Translations under genes and position numbers: made by a program
The notes under the pieces: model-generated
What the model saw: the letters and a program-made list of their open reading frames with translations, nothing else
Told to the model about the DNA's origin: nothing
Databases searched by the model: none
In this document: one piece after another, positions 20,105 through 30,096 of the stretch
Layout: each line of letters opens with the position of its first letter
Numbering within the stretch: position 1 is the stretch's first letter
Assembly: GCA_003339415.1 (NCBI GenBank)
Contig: PDHQ01000014.1
Location: forward strand, 303,811-367,810
Direction: 5' to 3'
Length of the DNA: 64,000 bases
DNA from: Ophiocordyceps camponoti-saundersi (nom. inval.)
Taxonomy: Eukaryota; Ascomycota; Sordariomycetes; Hypocreales; Ophiocordycipitaceae

Positions 20105-21022
20105 ATGGCATCCAAGATTGATCCTCAAGTCTTTTCATCGTGGCGTTGTCACAAGCCCACGATACATCCAGATGTCGAAAGATTAAGAGAGGAAGCCACC
20201 GAATATTGGAACATATGGAGAGACGACATGTTTAAGCTGGAGGATGGAGATCCCGATTACGTCGCCTCAGGCTTGGTCGCTGCCTACCTTTGTCCCGGAG
20301 CCGAGTACGAAAGAGCAAAAGCATACGTCTTCTTCAACATATTCTGGGGTGTTTTCGACGACGTGCTGGACTCTGTAAACGATTCAGCAGCTGCCAGATA
20401 CCTCACCGAAACCGCCATCGGCATCGTCGACGGTCTGGACACGGATGACAGAAGGTTTCTACCCTTTGTCGACCTTTGGAATTCATCATTCTGGGACGGA
20501 CACAGCCGCAATGCCTTTCGAGAAGCAACTCGCAAGTACCTCGAAAACGCTCAGAAACTAGTCGAGCTGGAAACAGAACAGCGCATCCTCTCCGTTCCAG
20601 ACTACCTTTCTCTACGACAATGGGACGTGGCGATCGAGCAGGCTTTCTGCATGCTGCTATACGTCTATGAGAAGGACGAATGCCTACAGCAGTTCGACCG
20701 CTTTGCCGCCTTCTTCAGCGCCGCTGGAAAGTATTTCGCCTTTCTATTCGACTTGCTCGGTTTCAAGGGGAAAAGACGTCAGGTTAAGAAGTTCACCAAT
20801 GTCGTGGAGATTCTGAAGAGGCGAGAGCAGTGCGGTTACGATCAGGCTGTCGACTTGGTTGTTCAGCAGCTGTTGGTTTACAAAGATGATGTTAGGCACG
20901 AGCTTGGTGAGTTGCAGTTCGAGGTTCCGGAAGCGGCGGAACTCTTCGAGTGCGCCATTGGCGGTATCTTTCTCTGGCTTGATTCGGTGAAGAAGAAACG
21001 TTATGCGCAATGCAGAGAATGA
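20105..21022 (+). CDS. class I terpene synthase with degenerate NSE motif
   Basis: Single-exon gene of 305 residues, the size of a fungal alpha-domain terpene synthase. The metal-binding DDVLD (85-89) follows WGVF, and R171 in YLSLRQW sits about 45 residues before the second metal site, as the pyrophosphate sensor does. The C-terminal RY pair is R299-Y300. The second site should read NDxxSxxKE but reads FDLLGFKGK (215-223), so the Asn, Ser and Glu/Asp metal ligands appear to be Phe, Gly and Lys. This would cripple one Mg2+ site, hinting at altered chemistry or dependence on its class II partner. Product cannot be predicted. Confidence 0.75.
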   Translation: MASKIDPQVFSSWRCHKPTIHPDVERLREEATEYWNIWRDDMFKLEDGDPDYVASGLVAAYLCPGAEYERAKAYVFFNIFWGVFDDVLDSVNDSAAARYLTETAIGIVDGLDTDDRRFLPFVDLWNSSFWDGHSRNAFREATRKYLENAQKLVELETEQRILSVPDYLSLRQWDVAIEQAFCMLLYVYEKDECLQQFDRFAAFFSAAGKYFAFLFDLLGFKGKRRQVKKFTNVVEILKRREQCGYDQAVDLVVQQLLVYKDDVRHELGELQFEVPEAAELFECAIGGIFLWLDSVKKKRYAQCRE

Positions 21023-21842
21023 GACTTGTATCTGTCTGTTCCGAGGGGAGCAACCTACTACTCTTATGTCGCTTTTCTTAACAACTGCCGACTTTACATA
21101 GTAAGGGGCACTTATTCCTTCTCCGCTGCCGGACTTGGCTATTCTATCTCCTCCTTTCTATAGCTACTCCTATCTAGCTGATCCATGACTCAACCTCTCA
21201 TTCTGACTTGCGTACAGATACGCTGTGCAGAGAGTTGCGTTTGCTCCGGCATACATACCCTGCGGCCTGCCTGCACGGTCTACGGATACACCACATTAGA
21301 TTTCACCGGAGTTTTCCCTACATCATCACAGGTCAGTCAATCCATGCAGCTGTCAACCTACGAACCTGCTCGGCAGCTGTCAAACGACCAAAGTTGTCAG
21401 AAAACACAGCTCAGGGCATATATGGCTGAATAAGCCCGAATGATAGTACCAATGAGGTACCTCAGTTTTTGGTGCAATAGTGAATGTCTCGTGCATTCCG
21501 ACAAAAGTAGCCGTCAACCTAACCTAACCTTGGCAGCTGCTATGAGTCAGAGCCTAGTTGACAGCTGGGAGTGAAGTAAGTAGGTATAAAGAGGACTGTT
21601 CTTTCCCTTTTCCTAACCTCTCTCCTTCCTAACCTCTCTCCTTCCTAACCTCTCTCCTTCCTAACCTCTCTCCTTCCTAACCTCTCTCCTTCCTAACCTC
21701 TCTCCTTCCTAACCTCTCTCCTTCCTAACCTCTCTCCTTCCTAACCTCTATCCCATCCTCGTCACCCCCTTTTCACCATCTCTACCTAGGTACCTACCCA
21801 TCTCCCCCACACTCTTCAAACAATCGCCAATTATCACCAGCA
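21023..21842. other. intergenic with tandem repeat
   Basis: It holds the 3' flank of the terpene synthase and the promoter/5' leader of the next gene, including the 16-base tandem repeat listed separately. No gene is supported. Confidence 0.5.
21611..21750 (+). repeat. 16-base tandem repeat CCTAACCTCTCTCCTT, nine copies
   Basis: The unit recurs at exact 16-base steps: CTAACC begins at 21613, 21629, 21645, 21661, 21677, 21693, 21709, 21725 and 21741. The copies are identical until the last, which reads CTCTATCC. The array is pyrimidine-only apart from the AA of CTAAC and ends about 93 bases before the ATG at 21843. It is not the telomere hexamer. CTAAC is the fungal intron branch motif, so the array resembles a string of branch site/polypyrimidine modules. 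Confidence 0.95.
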
Positions 21843-23117
21843 ATGTCCGTCTTCTCACCTCTAGACGAGGAAAACCTTGTTGCTTCAGGGCTACTCTCCC
21901 CCGGCAGCTCTTCCGGCCTGCGTCGCCTTCACAAGAGACGGCTGCATCGTTGGAGCGATGAGGATGACAGGCATCTCCCCCTGACGCCAATTTGGGAGAC
22001 GTCGTCAAATCCGAAGGATTTTGTCGATATCCCCGCCGTCATGGCATCAAAGTCGACGCTAGAGTACCTCGGCTTTGAAGAGAAAATCGCTGCTACTCTG
22101 TGGGAAGAATGGATGGCCTGGTCACCGCAGCCCGGAGCCGCTTACGTCGGGGAGATGACCTTCCTTAACATCGCGACTGACGCGATTGACATTGGGAAGA
22201 TGGAGCACGACACTTGCGACGAAGACGACGCGGTCTGGCACCGTTACATGGACCTCTGCGGTCTCCGCCCCGAGTTAAAAGAAGCGATCATGGATCCCGA
22301 ATTTCGTCACATTCGCTTGACCGAATCGTGCAACCACTGGGTGAGGGACACGGTAGTGATGCGATATGAAGATCTCGCCAGCGTCCAGAAAGCGTCAAGG
22401 GAAAGAGAAAAGGAGCTCGTCAGAAACCAGTCGCGTCCTCAGGGAGGATCTACAATGGCTACTACGCAAACGACAAACGAGCCAGGTACATGGCAGAACA
22501 GCGCGCTACGAGCCGTTGAGCGCAGTGAAGCACCAGGAACGATCAATTTGTTCAAGGGCATCAGCAAAACCAGGATTGAGGGGCTGCTTGATCAAACTGG
22601 CGAACTCGGCCGCCATGGAGGCCCGGTAACATTGCCCGGGGGCGACTTCAACGCCCAACGGCTCGCCATCTACTTTGTCGTCGACCGCGACATCGCGTTG
22701 TACTATGCCAAGTACGCCCGCCGCCGAAAGATCTGCACCTCGGTGGCCATCGTCCAAATCACCATCCCAAACTCCTCGAAACAGAATCTCGAGGACGCCG
22801 AGGTGTTGAGGACTTATTGGCCAAGCGCTGAGTGGAAGGAATTGGTCTTTCATTGTCGCCAACAGTTGCCCCAGACGGGAGCTCTATCAAAATTCAAGCA
22901 TGCGAAATTAATCATCGGCACGGTAGCAAAAAAGCCCAACATGGCTTACATGGCCATGTCAAGCCCGGACGAAATCACGCATGCCCACGTTCTGAAGAAC
23001 AGTCAAGGAAGAGACGCCCTGCAGTACGCCTTTAACGGTGACGCGGGCATCGATCATTTCAGGGATCACGCAGCGGCGAGCATTCAAGTGTTCCCATTGG
23101 ACGAGATTTCGGATTGA
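21843..23117 (+). CDS. hypothetical protein with ADP-ribosyltransferase-like C-terminal half
   Basis: Single-exon gene, 424 residues, no signal peptide. The first ~210 residues are polar and unrecognised. The second half begins with a strand and turn (NLFKGISKTRIEGLL), then a Gly-rich acidic loop and YFVVDRDIALYYAKYA. This order, a short strand with K/R, a loop, then an aromatic-acidic helix, resembles ADP-ribosyltransferase-like folds found in many fungal proteins of unknown role. The catalytic residues cannot be assigned with confidence. The family appears broadly in ascomycetes to my knowledge. It is likely intracellular. Function unknown. Confidence 0.6.
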   Translation: MSVFSPLDEENLVASGLLSPGSSSGLRRLHKRRLHRWSDEDDRHLPLTPIWETSSNPKDFVDIPAVMASKSTLEYLGFEEKIAATLWEEWMAWSPQPGAAYVGEMTFLNIATDAIDIGKMEHDTCDEDDAVWHRYMDLCGLRPELKEAIMDPEFRHIRLTESCNHWVRDTVVMRYEDLASVQKASREREKELVRNQSRPQGGSTMATTQTTNEPGTWQNSALRAVERSEAPGTINLFKGISKTRIEGLLDQTGELGRHGGPVTLPGGDFNAQRLAIYFVVDRDIALYYAKYARRRKICTSVAIVQITIPNSSKQNLEDAEVLRTYWPSAEWKELVFHCRQQLPQTGALSKFKHAKLIIGTVAKKPNMAYMAMSSPDEITHAHVLKNSQGRDALQYAFNGDAGIDHFRDHAAASIQVFPLDEISD

Positions 23118-23794
23118 GGGCCAAGCTGGAGGAGGCTTGCCAAAGAAAAGGGGATGGGTCAACCTAGTCGGGTGACCAGTTGCTATTAGCTGCCCATAGG
23201 GGCATTTTTCACGCCATAGGAGGGAAATCAAATCATCTTCAACGACAACTATGTACGGATGCTCCGTTAGACTCGGTGCTCTGCCTCTCTGTCAGGATTC
23301 ACGTGACCCCACGGAGCCGTCTTCTTCTCCTCCACTCTCGCTCTCTATGCTCAGCTCTCCTCTTACTTTGGCTTCTTACGGTGCTCCTTTGCCATCGGCA
23401 GATGCTCATCATACTCTCCCCATCTTTTTCTCAGAGGGCCACTATTTTCCACACTCCTTTGCATAGACTCTTCAGCAAGAGAACAAACCGGCATACTGAC
23501 TGCCTACCTTAGTAGGTATCCCTCGGGCCTTAAGGGTCCTTTCTATGCCGGAAGTTGCCAAGCCAGGAGTTGGCGAGCTACGGAAACAGTGGAAGAAGAC
23601 AAGTCCCCAAGGCCTCTGGGACTGAGTCACGTAACGAGACCACGTGGTGCTCACATTGCTCACTCAATTATATCCTCTTCAGTAGGTACCTGGATATCTA
23701 GTCTAACATGAGGGCTTCATCTATGATGCCTTGACAACTCCCACTCCTCTTTGTCGCTCCCAGTATTCCTCGAAAAAAACAGTGTCAACACGAC
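23118..23794. other. intergenic, no supported gene
   Basis: Convergent gene ends flank this stretch. Short open frames on both strands lack recognisable content. Confidence 0.5.
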
Positions 23795-24685
23795 TTAGCC
23801 ATATGTCCCAGCGGGTCGGGAAGACCGCGTCTGTACCGAGCGTCTAATCATCGTCGTTCCCGGAACAGGGCGGAAAAACCGACGCGGGTTAGCAGGCTGA
23901 GTCCAATTCGGGCGACAGAATTCGTTGCAATCGTGCTGGCTGAAGAAGGAGCTGATGCCATGGGGGCCGAGATCCGTCACGCCGTACTCGCGGTTCCGAG
24001 ACAGGATGACGGGGTCGGAGAGGACCACCGCGTGCCGGTAGATGCCGCCCTGAAGATCGCACAAGACGTAGTTGCCGCCCGACAGGTGGTAGCTGAAATG
24101 GCTCAGGGCCTGCATGACCTCCCCCCACGCCTCCGAATCGTCGTTCCAGCCGGTGTTGCTGTTGAATTTCTGGTAATTATGGATAAAGGGCTCGCAGAGA
24201 GCTCTTTGACCCGCCCTGTCGTCATCACTGTCGTCATCACTGTCGTCGTCGAATCGCCATACTCCGGGCACGTTGAACTTGACAGTCTTGTTAACAATGT
24301 TCATCTGATTGAAGACGTTGACGATCTCCAACGCCTTATCGACGGCCTTGATATCGAGAGTGAAGTAATCGTCGGAAAAGACTGCGCCCGTCTTAAACCA
24401 CTTGAGGACACATGCTTGGCCTCGGCGAAGACCTGAAGTGTACTCTGCCTTGGCTACCCATCGGAAAGAACCCTGAGCAAAGGGATTTTCAAGGTCGTAA
24501 AGGTCGAACTCGGCGCGATTGGAGTTGTTATATCTCCCACTGTTCGACTGCGTGACGGACTGGGCGTCGGAGTGGTGGCCGTGAACGCAGCTCACGCATC
24601 GTGACAGACCATCGCCCTTATCCCATTGGTTTGCCGTGAAGGAGGTGCGAGGGAGGAAGCGGTTGCAATCAGCACAGGTCCGCAT
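23795..24685 (-). CDS. Stc1-like zinc finger fused to an alpha-kinase domain
   Basis: The frame is open from 24739; the ATG at 24685 is preferred because it places CADC (C4, C7) at the very N-terminus. The finger continues to CVSC (C30, C33) in the pattern of Stc1-type modules, which in fission yeast link RNAi to chromatin. Residues ~70-270 resemble the atypical alpha-kinase (MHCK/eEF2K) catalytic domain: VLKWFKTG for the ATP-binding lysine, CEPFIHNYQKF, the ALSHFSYHLSGG helix, VLCDLQGG, LSDPVI, and the C-terminal zinc-site segment HDCNEFC. It has an Asp/Ser run (DDDSDDDSDDD). The model is about 296 residues. The substrate and whether the finger binds RNA, DNA or protein are unknown. Confidence 0.75.
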   Translation of the reverse strand: MRTCADCNRFLPRTSFTANQWDKGDGLSRCVSCVHGHHSDAQSVTQSNSGRYNNSNRAEFDLYDLENPFAQGSFRWVAKAEYTSGLRRGQACVLKWFKTGAVFSDDYFTLDIKAVDKALEIVNVFNQMNIVNKTVKFNVPGVWRFDDDSDDDSDDDRAGQRALCEPFIHNYQKFNSNTGWNDDSEAWGEVMQALSHFSYHLSGGNYVLCDLQGGIYRHAVVLSDPVILSRNREYGVTDLGPHGISSFFSQHDCNEFCRPNWTQPANPRRFFRPVPGTTMIRRSVQTRSSRPAGTYG

Positions 24686-25711
24686 AGCGGCTCTGTGAGC
24701 ACTAAGATGCGTTGTATGTATATGCCAAAGCTTGAGCACAGAGAGTATGTCTGTCTGTCAAGCCTGACAAGGGAGACACCCAGTCGTGCTTAAGGATGAT
24801 GATCTGTGTAGAAAAGGTGGAAGGGGGAAGGGGGAAGGGGGAGTGCCAGTTAGTATGCCCCGTGCCGTACCAGTCGTGCCTTCCGTTGCAGGCCCTGATC
24901 TTGTCTGCCCACCAAGCGACAAGGCGAAGACTCAGAAGTCGATGCTTATTTAAAACCTGAAATGAAAATCGGGAAATGAAGAAAAAAATTTCATCGTGGT
25001 GTATGAAACCTTGCGTCTAGAGTTTTGGTGGCTGCGGCAAACGCCTTCATAGGGGGGGGGGGGGGCGTCTGTTGGACTGGCGTGTATCACCTTCCTACCT
25101 ACCGGGATATGGCGTGAGGGCGCTACGGAAACGCCATGAGAGCTCTGACAGGTTCCGGTTAATCAGCTCGGGAGATGGCTTGAAATCCAACAACAGGGAT
25201 AGATGGTATGCAGCAAATCTGCCACCCCGGATATTGGCGCCGCCTGCAAGCGAACAAACATGTCATATCATGGGAAAACGCAGCAGGGGTTCTGCCATCT
25301 CGCTAAAGGATATCCATATGTACAAGAGTTTCATATTACTAGGGCCATGACCTGCGAGTTTAGACGAGGGCCGGGATGGGCTTCGTCTAACGATGCCACC
25401 TCCTTATTACTGATATCATACATGTAGCCATTACCGGGCCGTCAATGACCTTTGTAGGCTTATTGCTCAGTTTTCCGTCTCATCCAGCTTCTCTCGGTAA
25501 AGAAAATGACGATTACCATCACCAAGGTTGTTGCTGTAGCGTCAACAACGTCATCTATAAGGGAATGATGTTGATAACAACTTGTTGTGATCTCATTCGA
25601 GAAACGACAAGAAAAAAGACATTCATCATCACGGCTAGGCAAGACGTATATCTACCTAGACAATCTCACTCTCATCCATATCATCGTCATATACCTAGGT
25701 AGGTAGACAAC
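24686..25711. other. intergenic, no supported gene
   Basis: It contains a GAAGGGGG microsatellite (24818-24842) and a 14-base G run (25052-25065). Short plus-strand frames (25072-25702) have no recognisable content. Confidence 0.5.
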
Positions 25712-27914
25712 TCAGTAGTAGATCTTCGGGTTACCTCCCAGGTACATAATCACATCCGGCCAACGACTGCGATGCTTGTGTCTAAACACCCTTTCTTCCA
25801 GCCTCCGCTTCGCCTCCAATCTCTCCGCTTTCTCCTTGTCCGCTTTTTCCTTTTCGCCATCCTTCTCAATCTCATTGGTATCATGATCAAGAGGTCGTAG
25901 CTCTTCGCCGTCCTGCCGTCCGCCGTCCTTCTCCGCCTCAGCGCAGGCCTTCTCCTTTACCATGATGCACATATCACGAGTCTCCTGGCTCAATTTCCTC
26001 GGCTGCGCATCCTTTCCCAAGTCCGGCTCCGAATACTGATCAAATATGTCGTTATCGTCATCATCGTGCGTCCATCGTCTCATCTTAACGGCACTGATCC
26101 GATGCCCGGCCCTCGGCTCCGGTGACCGCTTGTGAGGCTTATGGAACGAAGAGGACGAGGCGCTGAAGACGAGAGCGCAGAGTATGGAGAGGGGGACGAC
26201 CGGGGTTTGGCCTGGAAACTCTCTTTGAAGAGCTTTGTCGATCTGGCCAAGCTCGCTCTCGGTCATATGATCTAGAGCCTTGATCAAGTTTTCACCGTGA
26301 CTGCACTGGTTGTTATTACTGTCGTCGTTGGCGTTCTTGGACTTGCATGACCGGCCCTTGGCGCTGCCGGACCGACAGAGTATGCGATCACCCTCAAGGC
26401 CGCACTCCGGAATTTGATGCTGCTGCGAAATATCCACTGCCTTGCGCAGGAGGCAGCAGTCGTCTTTCTGGTGTTGTTGTCTCGAGGTTGCTTCGACTTT
26501 TTTATCAGCACTAGAAGAAATGGTAGGGAGGGATATCGTCGTTACCATTTGCCAGTGATCGTAACTCGTCATCATGCATAATCGTCTGCCAGCATGCTTC
26601 ATCATCATTGGCAACCGACGACTTATTTGACTTGAGCCAGACGGGGAGTTTTGCTAATACGTTTGTCAGAGACTTCCTTTTCTCTCTTCTTTTGGTTAAA
26701 GTAATCTCATACCGCATGTTTCTTTCGAAGAGGCAGGCTTCGAAGCATCGGACTTGGCAGCTGGATCCTGGCATTTCTTCAACTCCTCTGCCAGCTCCTC
26801 ACAATAATCCTCTTCATTCCGTCTGAACTCGGTCCGCGGTGGTCGAGGAGGAGGATCCTGTTGGTCAGTTTGACAATGTCGACTGCGTATATATTCGCGA
26901 AGGCCGATTATACAGTCGTCTCGGCCTGCAAGCCCTGCGTATAAACGCATCCGCACGTCGGCATCGAGATTGGCGCCTCGCCAGTCGGCTTCTCTGGTCG
27001 CTCTGCTGCTTAGGCTCTCAACTGCGAAAGGTATCTCTCATCAGTTTCTCTGCTGAATTCAACAGGATGATAGGGGCTATGCCTGTCTTACGCTGTGGAG
27101 GGTCACGCAGAGGAAAGTCCCGTTCTGGATCGGTTAGATTCCAGTGATACAATTCCCGGAGTTGATTACGTTGGTCGTTGTTCATCTGCCTGTTCTGAGG
27201 GGTGAGGAGCTCGTCCATGAAGCGTCGACTGCTCTGGCGTGGTCTTTGCCTTGTCAAATCGGATTCGCGCACGGAGCTCCCTTGCCAGATGGCGAAGTGG
27301 CCGAAAGTATCCCACCCAGGGTTGAAGGTATCGTTGAGAAAAGTCCAAGTGTAAGCGCCCTCCGGCTCATAAAGTGATGCCCGTATGTGTCGTAGAGAAC
27401 CAGGAGGGAAATAGGTATAGGCGCGTATCTGTGAAGAGAGGACTCCTCCTATGGGAAGATATGAAACTGTACCTGACGGCTGCTCAGGATCGGATTCATC
27501 ACAGGTGGCTACAATATAGTTGTTATGGTTCGGAAACATGGAAGGCGAAGAAGATATCATGTAACCCCACGAGCCCTGGTCGTCCAGCGGTTGATCGCTC
27601 AAGACCCGCTCATGAAGGGGGTAGGAATATTCCAAGCCCCTATACTCATGACCGTATTCGCTCCTGGCGGTGGAAGAACTGATGTGAAGCAATGAGGCTA
27701 TCGGCCTTATTCCGCCCTCGCTGAGGATCCGAGACGGCGCGAAGTTGCGGCCGTGGAGGACGAGGTATAGATACCGACTGGGCCGCGAATCCACGAAATC
27801 GATTCTTAAATCTTGCGGTTGCTCTCCCCTGTTGGCTGCTCTGACTGCAGCTGGCAAGAGGAGCAGCCAAGCTGCAAGGAATAGGAGAAGGGGGGTGGTT
27901 CGACGGCTGGCCAT
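25712..27914 (-). CDS. large secreted protein, weakly heat-labile-enterotoxin-like
   Basis: The exons (minus strand) 27914-27092, 27021-26713, 26653-26546 and 26496-25712 stay in phase throughout and give about 674 residues. The N-terminus is a strong signal peptide ending at VRA. The next ~120 residues hold a strand-turn-helix with the pattern YLxLxxxxxxPSRILSEGGIRP, which recalls the start of fungal enterotoxin A-chain-like ADP-ribosyltransferases. The strand arginine usual in active members is not evident. The middle has YTWTF, NPGWD and a basic linker; the second exon is Cys/Glu-containing. The C-terminal ~100 residues are a Lys/Glu-rich, probably coiled segment. It is described here only; toxicity is not shown. 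Splice choices for exons 3 and 4 are by frame fit. Confidence 0.5.
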
Positions 27915-28775
27915 GGCAGTAACGAGTGACTGAGAGGGGGAATTAATGAGAGAGAGAGGTGTGTGTCGTAGAGAAAACTCGACGATTGTGGAGGATGTAT
28001 GCATACAGATGTATGTATGTATGTATGCATGTAGGTAGGTAGGCAGGCAGGCAGCTGCTGTAGATGGGACAGGCAGGCATCTTTGCCCATGCAGGGATCA
28101 TCTTGGCATTGCCATCAAACTATCAACAGCAACGTGGGGAAGAGTAGAGTAGTGCAGGCTGTCTTGGCCGCCATGGTAGTTAGTGCATGAACATCCATAC
28201 ATACGAGCCAATATAAGGAAAAGGGACCGAAGGGAGGGCAATCTCTTGCCATCTGAAAACCTGAAGCTTGAGATCGGAAATTTCCCTCGCCGTCAATCTA
28301 TCTGCGTACATATGAGGCTTATAAGTAGGAAGGCCTTACTTCGACATCCCCGGAGCCATCGAACCGGCGAACCCCTGTTTTTTTTGTGAGGAGCACCTAT
28401 CCGTACATCATGCAATGAATACAGTGGCTGTCCTTCTATGAGCGTATGTGAATTCAAGATGCCCAAATTTCAAATCACAACTAGCTCAGCATGAACCCGG
28501 TTCATCACAAGACCGGGGCGCGGGACTGGGGTTGTAGACACGGCCCCACCCGGATCCGTGACTCGGCGGCCCGACACCGCGTATTACATACATACTACAC
28601 AGAATGGGATGAGCTGACGGCGCTTGATGGTTGATACATCCGCTTCCTGGCATATCCCTTTCTCGCGAGTCATTAAGCGGCATCTAGGCTTTTACGGCAG
28701 ATTCGACCCAACACGTTCCACCATATCGAGCCTTGACCCGATCATCTAGGTAAGCAAGCAGATATCGACTCATTT
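27915..28775. other. intergenic with microsatellite
   Basis: A (GTAT)n-(GTAG)n-(GCAG)n stretch lies at about 28009-28054, just upstream of the secreted protein gene. The rest has no supported gene. Confidence 0.6.
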
Positions 28776-29147
28776 CTAGACGGCAAAGCCGATGCCGCAC
28801 TCTGTGCAAGTGCACTTCCCGTTACCACAATCCCAAAGGCCCAAACCACGCCTCCTGACACATTCTCCGTAATTGTAAGCCAAACACCTCTTCTCGGTGG
28901 TAGCGAGACCGTGAGCCGTGCAGATGCACAGGTTGCATCCATCAGCGCAAAGCCCGGATCCGCCAGAATAGACTCGCTGGCATTTGCTCTCGCTATAGTC
29001 TCCGCAGAGGCTGCGAGAGAGGGCGAATGTTCGGCCGGAATGCTGGATGCATTTGTTGCAGGATCCGTAACTGGCGGGACAGGGGAATGGCGAGCAGGAG
29101 AGGGCTTGGGTTGCCGTTGCAGCGAGGAGGACGAGTGACTTGATCAT
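28776..29147 (-). CDS. small secreted cysteine-rich protein (16 Cys)
   Basis: Single-exon gene of 123 residues. The first 17 residues form a signal peptide, and the mature part begins with SCSPFPC. Sixteen cysteines are spread over ~105 mature residues, an even number consistent with eight disulphides. CxxC-like pairs occur (NKC, CADGC, CNLCIC, CTCTEC). No known family is recognised; the size, secretion and cysteine density are those of fungal effector-like or defence-type proteins. Host role is inference. Confidence 0.75.
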   Translation of the reverse strand: MIKSLVLLAATATQALSCSPFPCPASYGSCNKCIQHSGRTFALSRSLCGDYSESKCQRVYSGGSGLCADGCNLCICTAHGLATTEKRCLAYNYGECVRRRGLGLWDCGNGKCTCTECGIGFAV

Positions 29148-30096
29148 GATGAAGATGGGTGGTAGAGGAGCGTATGAAGATTCTCTGAGTTGCTTGAGGG
29201 ATAGATGGGTGAGGTATGTATGTTGTAGATGGATGGGGAGGAGGAGGAGGAAAGGGATGGGATTTAGAAAAAGGAGGGAATCGTCTCTCCTTTATATACT
29301 ATTGTCCATAACAGACCTCTTGATATGCATGCATGTATGTATGTATGTATGTAGGTAGGTAGGTAGGTAGGTAGATAGGTAGATAGGGAGGGTTTTGTGC
29401 CACGAGCTTCCCATACATATAGGGGCGATCTTGCAGTGCGTGCTATAGTAGTCAATCTTAGCAGATGCTTATTATCGTGACACAAGCGAGGCGCAGGTCA
29501 TCACAAACGTATGTACGTACATACATACATGCATACCGTGGATGTTGATCTGCCAAGGGACGGGGGCGCAGGGAGGGCGCCTTGAAGCTTATGTATTATA
29601 GCTAATCGTAGCTGGCAGGGCGGAGGTCTACATATGTAGGTGCACATGCCTCGTGTCTGACCGACGGTCCACATTGTATGTATGTATGTATGTATGTATG
29701 TATGAATGTATGTATAGCAGAGTGGCTTTCTTCTCGTCAGCTTACTACATACATATATATATGCCGATACACTGCAAAGATCAGGTGATGGAGGAGGAGG
29801 AGGAGGAGGAGGAGGAGGGTCTTGTCTACCTATGTACATATGTATGTAGTAGAGGATGGGTTAGGACAGGATCATTACACTGTATGACGGGATACGAGAG
29901 ACGGAAGAGAGGACTGGCTACCCCGACGAGACTCCGAGTTGCATTATATGTATATGTATACCACCTATAGTAAGGTCTGTAGGTAGGTAGGTAGGCGGGT
30001 AGGTAGGTATGTAGGTGGGTGGCATCATGATATCGCTCGATTGTCCCAGTTGAGCAGATCCATGAGTCGGAAACCCCCCCCTTTCAGAAGAGACCT
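29148..30096. other. intergenic with dense microsatellites
   Basis: Tetranucleotide arrays lie at about 29331-29390 ((ATGT)n then (AGGT)n), 29675-29715 ((ATGT)n) and 29975-30022 ((AGGT)n), with a GGAGGA run at 29788-29818. Short frames across them are repeat-encoded. No gene is supported. Confidence 0.7.

Noticed and set aside
21611..21750. Telomere-like repeat (CCTAACC)
   Set aside because: The unit is 16 bases, not the CCCTAA hexamer, and lies inside gene-bearing DNA.
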